This document shows, in pieces, positions 34,201 to 42,746 of a DNA stretch of 64,000 nucleotides. The stretch's first letter is position 1; every line of letters starts with the position of its first letter. Source of the stretch: UBA4416 sp943362175 (lineage in GTDB: Bacteria; Bacteroidota; Bacteroidia; B-17B0; Aurantibacillaceae). The position numbers and the translations under genes are program-made. Location: contig CALRIU020000004.1 in the NCBI GenBank assembly GCA_943362175.1, positions 62,001 through 126,000 on the forward strand, read 5' to 3'. The notes under the pieces are model-generated. The model did no database searches, was not told the DNA's origin, and was given only the letters and a program-made list of their open reading frames with translations.

Positions 34201-35813
34201 GTCACGGTGTAGTTGTAGGTTCCGGGTTGGTTCACGGTGGCCGACGCGGTGGTGCCGCCTGACACAACTCCGGGCCCTGTCCAGTTGAAGCTCACAGGGC
34301 TTGTGGTGGTGCTGGCCACGGTGTTCACACTCGTCAAGGTGCAGTTCAGAACCGCGGAGGCACTGGAAGTCACAGTCGGAAGCGTAATGTTTTGTGTAAT
34401 TGCCTGGGAGCCGGTGGTGCTGCATCCGTTGTTGCTGTCGGTTACCGTATAGCTGTAGGTTCCGGGCTGGTTAACCGTAGGCGATGAAGTGCCGCCGCCC
34501 GATACGATGCCCGGTCCTGTCCAGTTATAGGTAACGGGAGAGGTGGTGGTGCTGGCAACGGCAAGAGTAGAGGTGATGGCGCAGGTCAGCTGTCCTCCCG
34601 AAGATGTCACCGAAGGAGGTGTCGTATTCTGTGAGACAGTAACAACTGATGGCAGGGACGGGCATCCGGCTGATGTGACAACGAGCGTATAGCTGCCCGG
34701 TTGATTGACGGTAGGCGAGGCAGTTGTGCCGCCGGATAAGATTCCGGGTCCCGACCAGGCATAGGTGCCGCCGCCTGAGCCCGCAAGTACTGTGGCAGTT
34801 GCGGCGCAGGTCAATGCTTTCGGCGCGCCGGCATTAGCTGTTGGTGCGTTGTTCACCGTCACGGTGACGACCTTCGAGCTTTGGATACAGGTGCCTATGT
34901 TACTGCCCCCGACAGTGTAAGTGGTGGTGGACGAAGGTGAAACGACAATGGAAGCGGCTGTGGAGCCTGTTGACCAGGAATAGGTAGAGGCGCCTGTGGC
35001 GGTCAGTGTAGTCGACTGGCCGGCGCAGATCGTGGAGTTATTGGCATTGACCGAAGGCGCCACACAGGAAATCCCCGACTGTTCAAGGAATACGCCCGAA
35101 TCGTAATTTGCATCGCCCCCATCCGTGATGGCCAGGATCAGGTGATAGTTAGCACAGGGGACGACATTGGCGCTACCGGTGAGCATCGTCGTCATACCGT
35201 CGTAAACGATGGTGGTTCCGCTGTTGGTAATGTAATACGAAGAGTTGTTGCCCGAGTTAATGTTGTCGATGGTTACCGGCTGGCTGCTGCCGGGCACTAC
35301 GGCCAGGTTATGGTTGGTATAATTTCCCCCCAGTGGATTGGGGCCGCTGATGAAGAATCCGAAGGCATCGTTATAGCCCATGTTCACATATTCCGGGTAT
35401 TCTTCGGAAGCAAACTTATAACGGATGTTCAGTGGGGAGCATTTTGGATTGATGTCGAACTCGAGCATGCAACCATCGTAATTACTGCTGGTACCGCTGA
35501 TTGGCGCCAGGGCGTTGATTCCGGGGGCACCGTTGTTGATGCTTGTGGTTGTTCCGTTTCCGTTGGCAATATTGGCTGCCGATCCGGTAGTAAGCACAAT
35601 GCCACTGTTGAGCCCGAGGTTGGTGGTAGCGCCATTCGTGAAAATGGCATTGGCACTGGCCGGGCAGGTTAATACGGCATTGCTGATAGTGACACCCCCT
35701 CCGAGCAGGTAATTAGCAAGGTTTGTAGCGGTCTGATTGGGGGCAACCGATAGCTGGGCAAAGGTTGAAGCAGAGCATAGCCATAATGCTAAGAGTAGGA
35801 TTACTTTTTTCAT
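31218..35813 (-). CDS. Giant secreted choice-of-anchor L / Ig-like repeat protein, T9SS type B
   Basis: 1531 aa. Signal peptide (MKKVILLLALWLCSASTFAQ). Residues about 20-255 match the choice-of-anchor L domain (LGGGVTISNAVLTC, SNYDGCMLEFDINP, FASEEYPEYVNMGYNDAFGF). About 14 Ig-like modules follow (255-1360) with the same TC...YNWTGPG...NQPGTYxYTVT...NGC pattern as the neighbouring giant protein. Then a PKD domain (SYSWNFGNGNTSTATNPG) and a type B sorting domain almost identical to its neighbour's (IFNRWGEKLYEFTGVKAAWD). Surface-exported through T9SS; adhesive or matrix function is inferred. Ser/Thr-rich throughout. Confidence 0.93.
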   Translation of the reverse strand: MKKVILLLALWLCSASTFAQLSVAPNQTATNLANYLLGGGVTISNAVLTCPASANAIFTNGATTNLGLNSGIVLTTGSAANIANGNGTTTSINNGAPGINALAPISGTSSNYDGCMLEFDINPKCSPLNIRYKFASEEYPEYVNMGYNDAFGFFISGPNPLGGNYTNHNLAVVPGSSQPVTIDNINSGNNSSYYITNSGTTIVYDGMTTMLTGSANVVPCANYHLILAITDGGDANYDSGVFLEQSGISCVAPSVNANNSTICAGQSTTLTATGASTYSWSTGSTAASIVVSPSSTTTYTVGGSNIGTCIQSSKVVTVTVNNAPTANAGAPKALTCAATATVLAGSGGGTYAWSGPGILSGGTTASPTVNQPGSYTLVVTSAGCPSLPSVVTVSQNTTPPSVTSSGGQLTCAITSTLAVASTTTSPVTYNWTGPGIVSGGGTSSPTVNQPGTYSYTVTDSNNGCSTTGSQAITQNITLPTVTSSASAVLNCTLTSVNTVASTTTSPVSFNWTGPGVVSGGTTASATVNQPGTYNYTVTNTSNGCSTTGTQAVTQNIVQPTVSSSASAVLNCTLTSVNAIASTTTSPVTYNWSGPGVVSGGTTPTVTVNQPGTYNYTVTATNGCTRTGSQAVTQNTATPSVSSSAGTLNCTLTVVNAVANTTTTPVTYNWTGPGITGGAATPTITANLPGTYNYTVTATNGCQTTGSQAITQNTTAPTVTMPGTQTITCAAPSVTLIASANPSNSTPVWSGGVSSGVNSYTATASSSNIYTLTITDPANGCTRTGTVQVVPNAGFPNVQASNTNSINCNVATAQVVATTTTSPVSYSWSGPGVTSGATTATASVNTGGQYTVVVTNTSSMCSSTITIAVPSSTTPTTPSITATGSITCSSPTIALNGAPLSGVTYSWTGSGITSNPNLQNVIVNAGGSYVLSITTTSNGCVGTQTISVATNTTAPTVGLTTTSYTTTCAVPTATFNAVANPAAGTTYSWTVPPTGSVSNYTVSNPIASGAGIYTVAVTNTVNGCSTSASTQGTVQVTADSGLPSATISQSTASLTCVTSVQTATVTTNPSANITFTWSPAPATGVNAAVATFTAPGTYTCAFINTTNSCPGSTQITIVTNTTVPIVSVTPTATLTCNTTTAVLSSTVTPSSGITYSWAGAGISGPSNGSSVSVNGAGGFTLTALNSVNGCSATATSSVINNTTPPTLSVTPSSTVITCGTPTLNLNAVTNSTVIPVWNTPTGNAYNPIVAVSSGDYTVTVTDPVSGCTNSLTMSVAGSTVAPTLSVTANSSIACGSSSTQLSANAGSATGIGYSWTGPAGSTISGGTTATPSVDTPGTYTVVITNSYGCTSTATVAVTQNSVTAAFTADPTSGVIPLDVNTTNQSTGSGLSYSWNFGNGNTSTATNPGTNYPNSGTYTITLVATSGNCTDTAYAVIVVDDNLSLEIPNVFTPNGDGINDLFTIKSTGIKEISLQIFNRWGEKLYEFTGVKAAWDGMTPLGAKVPDATYFYFVKATGFDNKEIEKHGTVNLFH

Positions 35814-35914
35814 TAAAGAATAGAGTGTTAAATAAGTTTAAATTAACTCAATCTTAAAATTAAAGATTTTTTAATGAAAAGTGAATATTATTGCGTTTGT
35901 TTACTAAGTTAAAC

Positions 35915-37798
35915 CTATTGTTTACTCAGTTTAGCTACAATTTTAAACAGTTGATCATTGGTTGGGTCCATTTCGAGGGCTTTCGAATAGGCTTTTTTTG
36001 CGTTCGCGGTATCGGAGAGTGCCAGGTAAAAATTTCCGAGAATAATGGGAATGCTATTGTTTTCGGGGTGCTTTTTTGCCAGTTCGTCAAATAATAGGAT
36101 GCCTTCGCGCGATTTTTTATTTTCTATTAAAATGTAATTTATCAGATCCAGTACAGATTGGTTATCGCTGTGAGTTGGGTATATTTTCAACACTAATTTT
36201 TCTGCCTCCTCTCCACGGCCAACGGTGTAATAGCAGTATGCCAGGTTAAACCGGCTTTCAAATTTGGCGGAATCGCTTTGAAGGGCTTTCTCGTAATAGG
36301 GAATAGCGCCCTGGTAATCTTTGTAAACGTTTTGTCGGATAAAGCCCAGGTTATGAAGGGCTGTTACATTTTCAGGATCAATCTTCAGAATGTTGTTTAA
36401 GCTGGCGTTGGCTTTTTCGATGTAGCTCATCTTGTTTTGCTCCGTCAGGAAATAATTCGGTCGGTTCATGTTCGACAAAATTTCCATGCTGTATAAGAGG
36501 TTCAGAGGCACCGATTCGGGGCGTTTTTTGACATCATGCTCATAGAGGGTAATTCTGTTTTTCCACTCGGCATTCCGCGACACCGTAAACACAGAATAGC
36601 TCAGCAATAGCAGCAGCAATACGCCTTTAAAAGCCGGTGTTGTCGTTTTCAGCGTCAGCGAATCCTTTTTATGATTAAGAAAGGTAAAGAGCAGGTGTAC
36701 CAGGAAAATACAGAAGCCAATGGAGGCAAAGAAGAGAAAACGCTCCGCTACAATTCCTGTCACAGGCCTCACGATGTTGAGGTACATGGAAATGGAAATC
36801 CCCGAAAACACGATGGCATACCAGAGCGGATTATCTGTTTTGATAAGTTTGAAAAAATAAAAAACCATCACCGTAAACAGCATCATGCCCGTGATCGCGT
36901 AGAGCGAAAAAAATTCGTGGATCGGGATGGTATCATAGCCATAGTAGCAGACCATGTTTGAAGGGAAGAGCAACATTTTGAAATAAAAGCCCAGCGCATT
37001 AAAAGCCGTGGAGAGCTTCAGGCTCAGGGAGTGGTCAAAGAGCAAAGGATTCTCTGAATAATTATACACCCTGTCGACAAGCGATTTGTCGAGGAAGAGG
37101 TGCTTCACCGCTTTTGAAAGATAGAAGCCCACCAGGAAAATGCCCGCGGCACAGAGCACGGGGATGATTTTGATCTTTGCGTGGTGCTTTTTGTATAAGA
37201 CCAAAGGCGTGATCACGAGGTAAGGCAGGAGGTCGTACTTGGTTAAAAAGCCAATGATGGAAAACAGGGCTGCATAAAGGATGTGGAGGTAGTTGTTGGT
37301 CCGGAAAAAAGCATCGAGCTGAATGATGATGCACATGCAACAGATGAAGCAGAGCAGCACATCCCTGTTCTTGAGGCTGGCTACCACTTCCGCATGTACT
37401 GGCAGGAAAGCAAATACCAGCGCGACACAGAGACTGAACAGCGGCGGCCGTGTATGAAAAATAAGCAGCAGCGCTTTATACAACAAAAAAAGGCAAAGCG
37501 CATACAGCACAAGGTTGATGAGATGCCCTACCCAGGGCCTGACGCCAAAGAGCTGGTGTTCGATGGCAAAGGATACTTTGACGAAAGGGCGGTACTCGTA
37601 GGTGTTTTTTCCGTCGTCGGCATAATAGGAGGTAAAGATCTTTTTGAAGGACTTGAATCCCTTATTGGTGATGTTGTTTTCCGTCACAAACTGATCGTCG
37701 ATGCCGTAGCCATTGCGGAGCGTGTTGCCGTACAGTATCAATGATACGAGTAGGAACAGCAAAAACGTTTTCCGGACCAGGCCTTCGGCAACTATCAT
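35915..37798 (-). CDS. TMTC-like membrane protein with TPR domain (GT-C-type), copy 1
   Basis: 627 aa. The N-terminal 430 residues hold about ten membrane helices. After the first helix comes YGIDDQFVTENN, an acidic DD loop like the catalytic loop of GT-C glycosyltransferases, then YEYRPFVKVSFAIEHQLFG, the TMTC/DUF1736-style motif. Residues about 445-627 form TPR repeats (VTALHNLGFIRQ, AIPYYEKALQSDSAKFESRF, ANAKKAYSKALEMDPTNDQL). TMTC proteins in animals are O-mannosyltransferases; transfer activity here is inference. The stop of the upstream paralogue is 11 bp away. Confidence 0.8.
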   Translation of the reverse strand: MIVAEGLVRKTFLLFLLVSLILYGNTLRNGYGIDDQFVTENNITNKGFKSFKKIFTSYYADDGKNTYEYRPFVKVSFAIEHQLFGVRPWVGHLINLVLYALCLFLLYKALLLIFHTRPPLFSLCVALVFAFLPVHAEVVASLKNRDVLLCFICCMCIIIQLDAFFRTNNYLHILYAALFSIIGFLTKYDLLPYLVITPLVLYKKHHAKIKIIPVLCAAGIFLVGFYLSKAVKHLFLDKSLVDRVYNYSENPLLFDHSLSLKLSTAFNALGFYFKMLLFPSNMVCYYGYDTIPIHEFFSLYAITGMMLFTVMVFYFFKLIKTDNPLWYAIVFSGISISMYLNIVRPVTGIVAERFLFFASIGFCIFLVHLLFTFLNHKKDSLTLKTTTPAFKGVLLLLLLSYSVFTVSRNAEWKNRITLYEHDVKKRPESVPLNLLYSMEILSNMNRPNYFLTEQNKMSYIEKANASLNNILKIDPENVTALHNLGFIRQNVYKDYQGAIPYYEKALQSDSAKFESRFNLAYCYYTVGRGEEAEKLVLKIYPTHSDNQSVLDLINYILIENKKSREGILLFDELAKKHPENNSIPIILGNFYLALSDTANAKKAYSKALEMDPTNDQLFKIVAKLSKQ

Positions 37799-37809
37799 CG
37801 GGCTGCGGT

Positions 37810-39750
37810 TTATTTGGTTTTGTATTCGTTTGATTTGGCAGTATCTCCCAGCTCAAGGTATTGTGCCGATAAATAGTTTGCGAGCTCTTTGCTGGGTGCA
37901 AGGTTATAAGCCTCTTCGTATTTTTCCAGGGCCTCTTTTTTCCGGTTCAGCATAAAGAGGCAATCGGCTTCCTGGCCTATCAGCGAATAATCGTTCGAAA
38001 AATAAGTCTGCGCTACCCGGCAGATGGCAATGGCTTTCTCATACTGTTTGTCTACATAACAGAGCTTGATGGCAGAAATATAAGCGCTGTATTGCTTCGG
38101 GTTCTGCGATAAGGATGTCAGGTAAGCTTTTAAGGCTTCCTCTGTTCTGTTCTGGTGCCTGTAGAGGTTTCCAAGGTTCTCATAAGCCTGCGGATATACC
38201 GGTCTTACTTTGAAGGCTAATTTGATGTAGCGCTCTGCTTCGGGCAGATTTTGCAGGTAAGAAAAATAGAGCACGCCGGCATTGTTGTAAGCCGAATAAA
38301 AGCTGGAATCGTTTTTTATCGCTACCTGGTAATGGTTCAATGCCTTGCTGATCAATACCTGCGGCGTGTACTTGGATTTCCCGGTGCGCAGCTGCTCAAA
38401 GTATTCGTTGCCCAGCATGCTGTTTGCCTTTGCCGAAAGCTCCAGGTGCTCGATGTCGTGCTCAAACAAGGTCACCTTATCTTTCCAGTTGGCATTCCGC
38501 ATCCAGATGATCACCGTGTAGGCCAGGATGACCGGCATAAAATACAAAGCCGGTTTTTTAAACAGGCTGCCAAAGGAAAAATCCTTCACCGGGCTGAATA
38601 AAGGCAGGATGAGCGCGGCGGTCATTACCACAATACCAAAGGACGCATTGTAAGCCAAACGCTCGCCAACCACGCCGGCTACAGGAATAATTAAATTGGC
38701 AAAAGGGAAAATACCACCCATAAATAACAGAAAACCATACATGAAAATTTTATTTTTCGATTTCAGGTAATACCATACGCTGCCTCCCAGGAAGGCAATG
38801 CCCAGGAACAGGTTCAGGTCGGGCTTGGTGGTGAGGTCTACGACATTGGTGCCGTAATAATTCCGGAAAGGATAAGGAATGAAAGAAAATTTGATGTAAA
38901 AGCCCAGGGTTTTTACAGTGGCCATCAGCTTTTCAAACAGGCTTGCTTTCTCCGTAAGCATGGCATTTTCGAAGCTATAGAACTTACGGACGATCTGCTC
39001 CGTCACGATCATTTTTTTGATCAGCGTGGTAATGATGATGGCGCCGAGTACAATGCCTACCGCCGAGGCCACTAGCTTGAGATTCACTTTCCGGAACAAC
39101 GCCAGGCTGAGTGGTACGATACCGATAAAAATCGTGGAGGTACGCTTGCTGTATATGCCCAGTATGAAAAATAAAAAGATCAGGAGGATCGTGCCAAGGC
39201 TTGGTTTTTCATAGGCTTTGAGGCAATACCAGAAGGCGATCATCGGGAAGAGGAAGGCCAGGATCTCATCGCGGCATTTAAGGTTATTCACCACTTCGGT
39301 ATGGATCGGGAGAATGAGAAAGATAAAAGCAATGAGTGTCGACAGGAGCAATTTGTTCTCATACGACTCAAATAAAAACAGCATCACGCAAAACAGGACC
39401 ATAATGCTGAGCGCATACAGGAGCACATTGATGAGGTGGCTTACAAAAGGATTTTGTCCGAATAAGCCGTATTCAATGGCAAAGGAAGAGCTCGTTACCG
39501 GCCTGTAATCGAAGGTGGATTCCCCGTCGTGGGCATAGCGTACTTTCCAGATCTTGATGATTCCGCCGAAGCCTTTGGCAGCAAGCTCGTTGTTGGGAGT
39601 ATAAGGTTTTCCTTTTTCCGGGAAGTTGGTCACGGTGACATAGTCGTCATCCAGCGCATATTTATTTCTCAGGCTGTTGCCGTACAGGATGAAGGTAAGG
39701 GCCAGGAATGTCAGGAATATTTTTTTGTGTTGTTTGTAGAGGGCGATCAT
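37810..39750 (-). CDS. TMTC-like membrane protein with TPR domain (GT-C-type), copy 2
   Basis: 646 aa paralogue of the next gene. Shared landmarks: ILYGNSLRNKYALDDDYVT (GT-C-like acidic loop), STFDYRPVTSSSFAIEYGLF, about ten membrane helices to residue 430, and a C-terminal TPR array (SAYNNAGVLYFSYLQNLPEA, YENLGNLYRHQNRTEEALKA). Tandem duplication is evident from order, orientation and matching domain plan. The promoter region upstream (39751-39815) is AT-rich with no clear consensus box. Confidence 0.8.
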   Translation of the reverse strand: MIALYKQHKKIFLTFLALTFILYGNSLRNKYALDDDYVTVTNFPEKGKPYTPNNELAAKGFGGIIKIWKVRYAHDGESTFDYRPVTSSSFAIEYGLFGQNPFVSHLINVLLYALSIMVLFCVMLFLFESYENKLLLSTLIAFIFLILPIHTEVVNNLKCRDEILAFLFPMIAFWYCLKAYEKPSLGTILLIFLFFILGIYSKRTSTIFIGIVPLSLALFRKVNLKLVASAVGIVLGAIIITTLIKKMIVTEQIVRKFYSFENAMLTEKASLFEKLMATVKTLGFYIKFSFIPYPFRNYYGTNVVDLTTKPDLNLFLGIAFLGGSVWYYLKSKNKIFMYGFLLFMGGIFPFANLIIPVAGVVGERLAYNASFGIVVMTAALILPLFSPVKDFSFGSLFKKPALYFMPVILAYTVIIWMRNANWKDKVTLFEHDIEHLELSAKANSMLGNEYFEQLRTGKSKYTPQVLISKALNHYQVAIKNDSSFYSAYNNAGVLYFSYLQNLPEAERYIKLAFKVRPVYPQAYENLGNLYRHQNRTEEALKAYLTSLSQNPKQYSAYISAIKLCYVDKQYEKAIAICRVAQTYFSNDYSLIGQEADCLFMLNRKKEALEKYEEAYNLAPSKELANYLSAQYLELGDTAKSNEYKTK

Positions 39751-39815
39751 TCAGCGTAATATTAAGAGGTAAATGAGCTAGTTTAAAGTTTAAATATAGG
39801 ATTATTCTTCATAAA

Positions 39816-39845
39816 AAAAGCGTCACGATACCTCGTGACGCTTTT
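39816..39845 (-). terminator. Terminator after the small secreted gene
   Basis: AAAAGCGTCACGA (39816-39828), loop TACC, TCGTGACGCTTTT (39833-39845): a perfect 13-bp stem with an A/T tract on both sides. It ends the minus-strand gene at 39864. Confidence 0.9.
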
Positions 39846-39863
39846 CCATATCATGCGGAGTGT

Positions 39864-40256
39864 TTATTTTTTCTCTTTGCCTTCCAGCCATTGTGCCGGT
39901 GTTTTTTTCTTGCCGTTTACTTCCACGTACTGGATGCCTAATTTCTGCGCCATGCCCAGGTAATGTTTTTTATCATGTGCCGAGCGCATCACTAAAGTCA
40001 CATCGCAATTGCCATTGGCGTCCGCATTCGAAACGGTTGCCGTGCTAACGTCCGGCTGGGTTTTGATCTTCTGGATCATAGCATCGGCCTGCGCTTTGTT
40101 TGTGAAGCCACTGAAATGTGTGTTGAAAGTGGTGGCTGTTCTAAAGAATCCTTTTTGAACATTGTCTTTAATGGTCCAGGTGGTATTGGACTGAGCGTAT
40201 GCTTTTACGGAAAGCATGAATAAAGAAAGGCAAACGAGGGATAATAATTTTTTCAT
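39864..40256 (-). CDS. Small secreted protein, unknown function
   Basis: 130 aa with a signal peptide (MKKLLSLVCLSLFMLSVKAYAQ). The mature part has a ferredoxin-like alternation (ADAMIQKIKTQPDVSTATVS, CDVTLVMRSAHDKKHYLGMA) reminiscent of HMA-type folds but without a CxxC metal motif. Function unknown. It has its own promoter and terminator, so it is a single-gene unit, divergent from the KASIII operon. Confidence 0.75.
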   Translation of the reverse strand: MKKLLSLVCLSLFMLSVKAYAQSNTTWTIKDNVQKGFFRTATTFNTHFSGFTNKAQADAMIQKIKTQPDVSTATVSNADANGNCDVTLVMRSAHDKKHYLGMAQKLGIQYVEVNGKKKTPAQWLEGKEKK

Positions 40257-40288
40257 AGTCGCGGGTTTAAAAATAATAAATGAATACC

Positions 40289-40319
40289 CTAAAGTAGCTA
40301 TTTTTTACATAGCTCCAAA
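40289..40319 (-). promoter_or_regulatory. Promoter of the small secreted gene
   Basis: Minus strand: TTTG (40319-40316), 19 nt, TACTTTAG (40296-40289), one mismatch to TAnnTTTG. Predicted leader about 29 nt before ATG 40256. Confidence 0.65.
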
Positions 40320-40448
40320 TAAAACGGAAAAGTAGTTCGTGAAAGCTATGTTTTTGTGAGGGAAAAGATTTTGGGACGATCGACCAAAAAAAAGATAGAT
40401 GAAAAGTAATTTATATGCATGTTATTGTATAAATTTACCTGACAACTT

Positions 40449-41432
40449 ATGGGCATTTTTCTGGATCATATTGCCGTTTACCTCCCTGCAACACAACTCA
40501 CAAACGATGATCTGGCGGCTCAGTTTCATACTTCTACCGGGCAGATTTTTAAAAACACGGGGATCAGCCGGCGCTATCTTTCTGCGGAAGGAGAAATGCC
40601 ATCGGATGTGGCCGTGAAGGCGGCTCAAAATCTGTTTGCGGAAAATGAGATAGAGCTTTCGGGCATTGACTTTCTGATTTTTTGCTCCGAAGGCTTCGAT
40701 CATAAAGGGCCTTCTACGTCCTGCCTCATCCAGCACCGCCTGGGTCTTGGCAAGCATACGGCCTGCATCGATCTGCCTTACGGTTGCTCAGGCTATATTT
40801 ACGGCCTCGGTATTGCGCATGGCATGATGGAGGGCGGCATTGCCTCTAAAGTATTATTGCTTACGTCCGATAATCCCACCAAGGTTTGCCATAAGGACGA
40901 CCTGGAGCTCCGCAGTATTTTCAGCGACATCGGTACCGCCACTATTGTTACAAAAAAAGGTCATAGCAAACAGCACTTTATTTTCGGGACGGATGGCGCA
41001 GGCTACACCAACCTGATTGTGGACCACAGCGGCACACGCAACCCGGCTACCGTGGAATACCTGCAGGAAACCAACCTGCCCTACGGCCACATGAAGATGA
41101 ACAGCACCGAGATCTTTTTATTTGCAGTGAGAACGGTGCCCGGATTGGTGAGCGACATCCTGGAAAAATACGAGTATACACCGGAGGACATCGACCTCTA
41201 TGTGTTTCACCAGGCCAGCGCCTTTATGCTGGAGGTGATCCGCAAAAAATGCAAGATCCCCAAAGAGAAATTTTTTGTGAATATCGAAAACTTTGGTAAC
41301 TCTGTATCATCAACCATCCCCAACGCCTTACACGATGCCGTGCAACAGGGTATTCTGAAAAGAGGGATGCGGGTGATGCTTGCCGGCTTTGGCATTGGCT
41401 ACAGCTGGGGCGCAACGATTATTGATTATTAA
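40449..41432 (+). CDS. 3-oxoacyl-ACP synthase III family protein (KASIII-like), copy 1
   Basis: 327 aa thiolase-fold condensing enzyme. The FabH-type triad is intact: Cys113 (PYGCSGYIYG), His254 (VFHQAS) and Asn284 (NFGNSVSS). KASIII enzymes condense an acyl-CoA starter with malonyl-ACP or transfer acyl groups. Being paired with a dedicated ACP, a second KASIII and an SDR, rather than with fab genes, it probably serves a specialised acyl product and not bulk fatty-acid synthesis. First gene of a six-gene plus-strand operon; no clear promoter box was found in the 192-bp divergent gap. Confidence 0.88.
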   Translation: MGIFLDHIAVYLPATQLTNDDLAAQFHTSTGQIFKNTGISRRYLSAEGEMPSDVAVKAAQNLFAENEIELSGIDFLIFCSEGFDHKGPSTSCLIQHRLGLGKHTACIDLPYGCSGYIYGLGIAHGMMEGGIASKVLLLTSDNPTKVCHKDDLELRSIFSDIGTATIVTKKGHSKQHFIFGTDGAGYTNLIVDHSGTRNPATVEYLQETNLPYGHMKMNSTEIFLFAVRTVPGLVSDILEKYEYTPEDIDLYVFHQASAFMLEVIRKKCKIPKEKFFVNIENFGNSVSSTIPNALHDAVQQGILKRGMRVMLAGFGIGYSWGATIIDY

Positions 41433-41448
41433 AATTATAAAAACAGAT

Positions 41449-41688
41449 ATGATATCAGCAGAAGAATTTACCAACCAGTTGGTGGCCGAGTTTGAAGAAG
41501 TGGAGCCGGGAACGGTATTTCCAGACACCAATTACAGGGAGATCAAAAACTGGAGCTCGATGTATGCTTTGATCATCATCGCTTTCGTGGATGCGAACTT
41601 TGATGTGCAGCTCAATGCCGATGATCTGAAAAATACACAAACCGTGAGAGACCTTTACAATATCGTCGCAGAAAAAGCGAAAGCATGA
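41449..41688 (+). CDS. Acyl carrier protein
   Basis: 79 aa from ATG 41449; an open frame extends back to 41380 inside the preceding gene but is not ACP-like. The four-helix ACP pattern is clear, with the phosphopantetheine Ser at residue 37 in NWSSMYAL in place of the usual DSL. Acidic as expected. It sits between two KASIII genes, and its TGA stop overlaps the next ATG (ATGA at 41685-41688), so translation is coupled. Confidence 0.88.
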   Translation: MISAEEFTNQLVAEFEEVEPGTVFPDTNYREIKNWSSMYALIIIAFVDANFDVQLNADDLKNTQTVRDLYNIVAEKAKA

Positions 41689-42746
41689 GCGTTGTTTCCA
41701 TCCATAGCATTTCACTGAGAGGCATTGCTGCGGCAGTACCTAAGCTGAGCTATTCCAACCTGGAATACGAACACATTGAGATGCCCGAGCGTGAGCTCTT
41801 CATCAAAACAACCGGCATCCGGGAACGCCGTGTCGCCGGGAAGCACCAGTCGACTTCCGATATGTGCTATGAGCCGGCTTTGCAGCTGATGCACAAGCTC
41901 GGTTGGGAAAAAGAAAGCATGGATGTCGTGATTGTGGTGACGCAATCGCCCGATTATTTTATTCCGGGCTCGGCGGTGATTCTGCAGGACAGGCTCGGGC
42001 TGAAGAAATCCTGCCTGGCTTTTGATATTAACCTCGGCTGTTCGGGCTATGTATACGGCCTGTACGTGCTTGGGAATTTGCTGAGCTCCGGGCAACTGAA
42101 AAGAGGGCTGTTGCTGGTAGGCGATAAGTCTACCGTATCTACGGCTTATACCGATAAAAGCGCCTATCCTTTGTTTGGCGATGCCGGTTCCGCTACCGCC
42201 CTGGAATACGATCCTTCCGCCGGAACGATGTACTTCAATATGGGATCGGACGGCTCCGGAAAAGATGCCATCAACATTGAGCATGGCGGCTCGAGGAACG
42301 GGATCGATGAAACGACCTTTAAGCTGGTGGAGATAGAGCCGGGCATTGCGCGCGAAAAGCGCCACCTGAAGCTCGACGGCATCGGCATTTTTAATTTTGC
42401 CTTAAGGGAAGTGGCACCCAACATCCGCGAGCTGTATGAGGCCGCCGGGCAAACCATGGAGAACACCGATTTTTTTGTGTTCCACCAGGCTAACAGGCTC
42501 ATCAACGAATCGGTGCGCAAAAAATTAAAAATCACCGAAACGCACAAAGTATTGTACTCCCTCGAAAAATACGGCAACACCAGCTCGGCTTCCATTCCTC
42601 TGACGATGATCACGGAAGCGGCGGAAGCCTTGTCTTCAAAGCCACTGACACTCTGTCTCTGCGGTTTCGGTGTCGGCTTTTCCTGGGGAAGTGTGCTTCT
42701 CAATACGAAAGACATCGTTTGTTTACCCTTAATTGAACTCCCTTGA
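41685..42746 (+). CDS. 3-oxoacyl-ACP synthase III family protein (KASIII-like), copy 2
   Basis: 353 aa. Catalytic residues Cys119 (NLGCSGYVYG), His267 (VFHQANRL) and Asn298 (YGNTSSAS) are intact. It diverges clearly from copy 1, so the two may use different acyl donors or catalyse successive steps. The start overlaps the ACP stop, and its own stop overlaps the SDR start (TTGA at 42743-42746). Confidence 0.88.
   Translation: MSVVSIHSISLRGIAAAVPKLSYSNLEYEHIEMPERELFIKTTGIRERRVAGKHQSTSDMCYEPALQLMHKLGWEKESMDVVIVVTQSPDYFIPGSAVILQDRLGLKKSCLAFDINLGCSGYVYGLYVLGNLLSSGQLKRGLLLVGDKSTVSTAYTDKSAYPLFGDAGSATALEYDPSAGTMYFNMGSDGSGKDAINIEHGGSRNGIDETTFKLVEIEPGIAREKRHLKLDGIGIFNFALREVAPNIRELYEAAGQTMENTDFFVFHQANRLINESVRKKLKITETHKVLYSLEKYGNTSSASIPLTMITEAAEALSSKPLTLCLCGFGVGFSWGSVLLNTKDIVCLPLIELP

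Noticed and set aside
26800..35000. Many antisense frames rich in Val/Pro/Gly over the giant proteins
   Set aside because: Mirror images of the repeated Ser/Thr/Gly codons on the coding strand; they repeat because the modules repeat.
26121..35813. Regular repeats considered as a CRISPR array
   Set aside because: Period is about 240 bp, repeats are degenerate and in frame, and they encode Ig-like modules.
41380..41448. Longer start for the acyl carrier protein
   Set aside because: Lies inside the preceding KASIII gene; ACP homology begins at ATG 41449.
41712..42365. Antisense frame within KASIII copy 2
   Set aside because: The sense strand encodes a complete KASIII with all catalytic residues and coupled neighbours.
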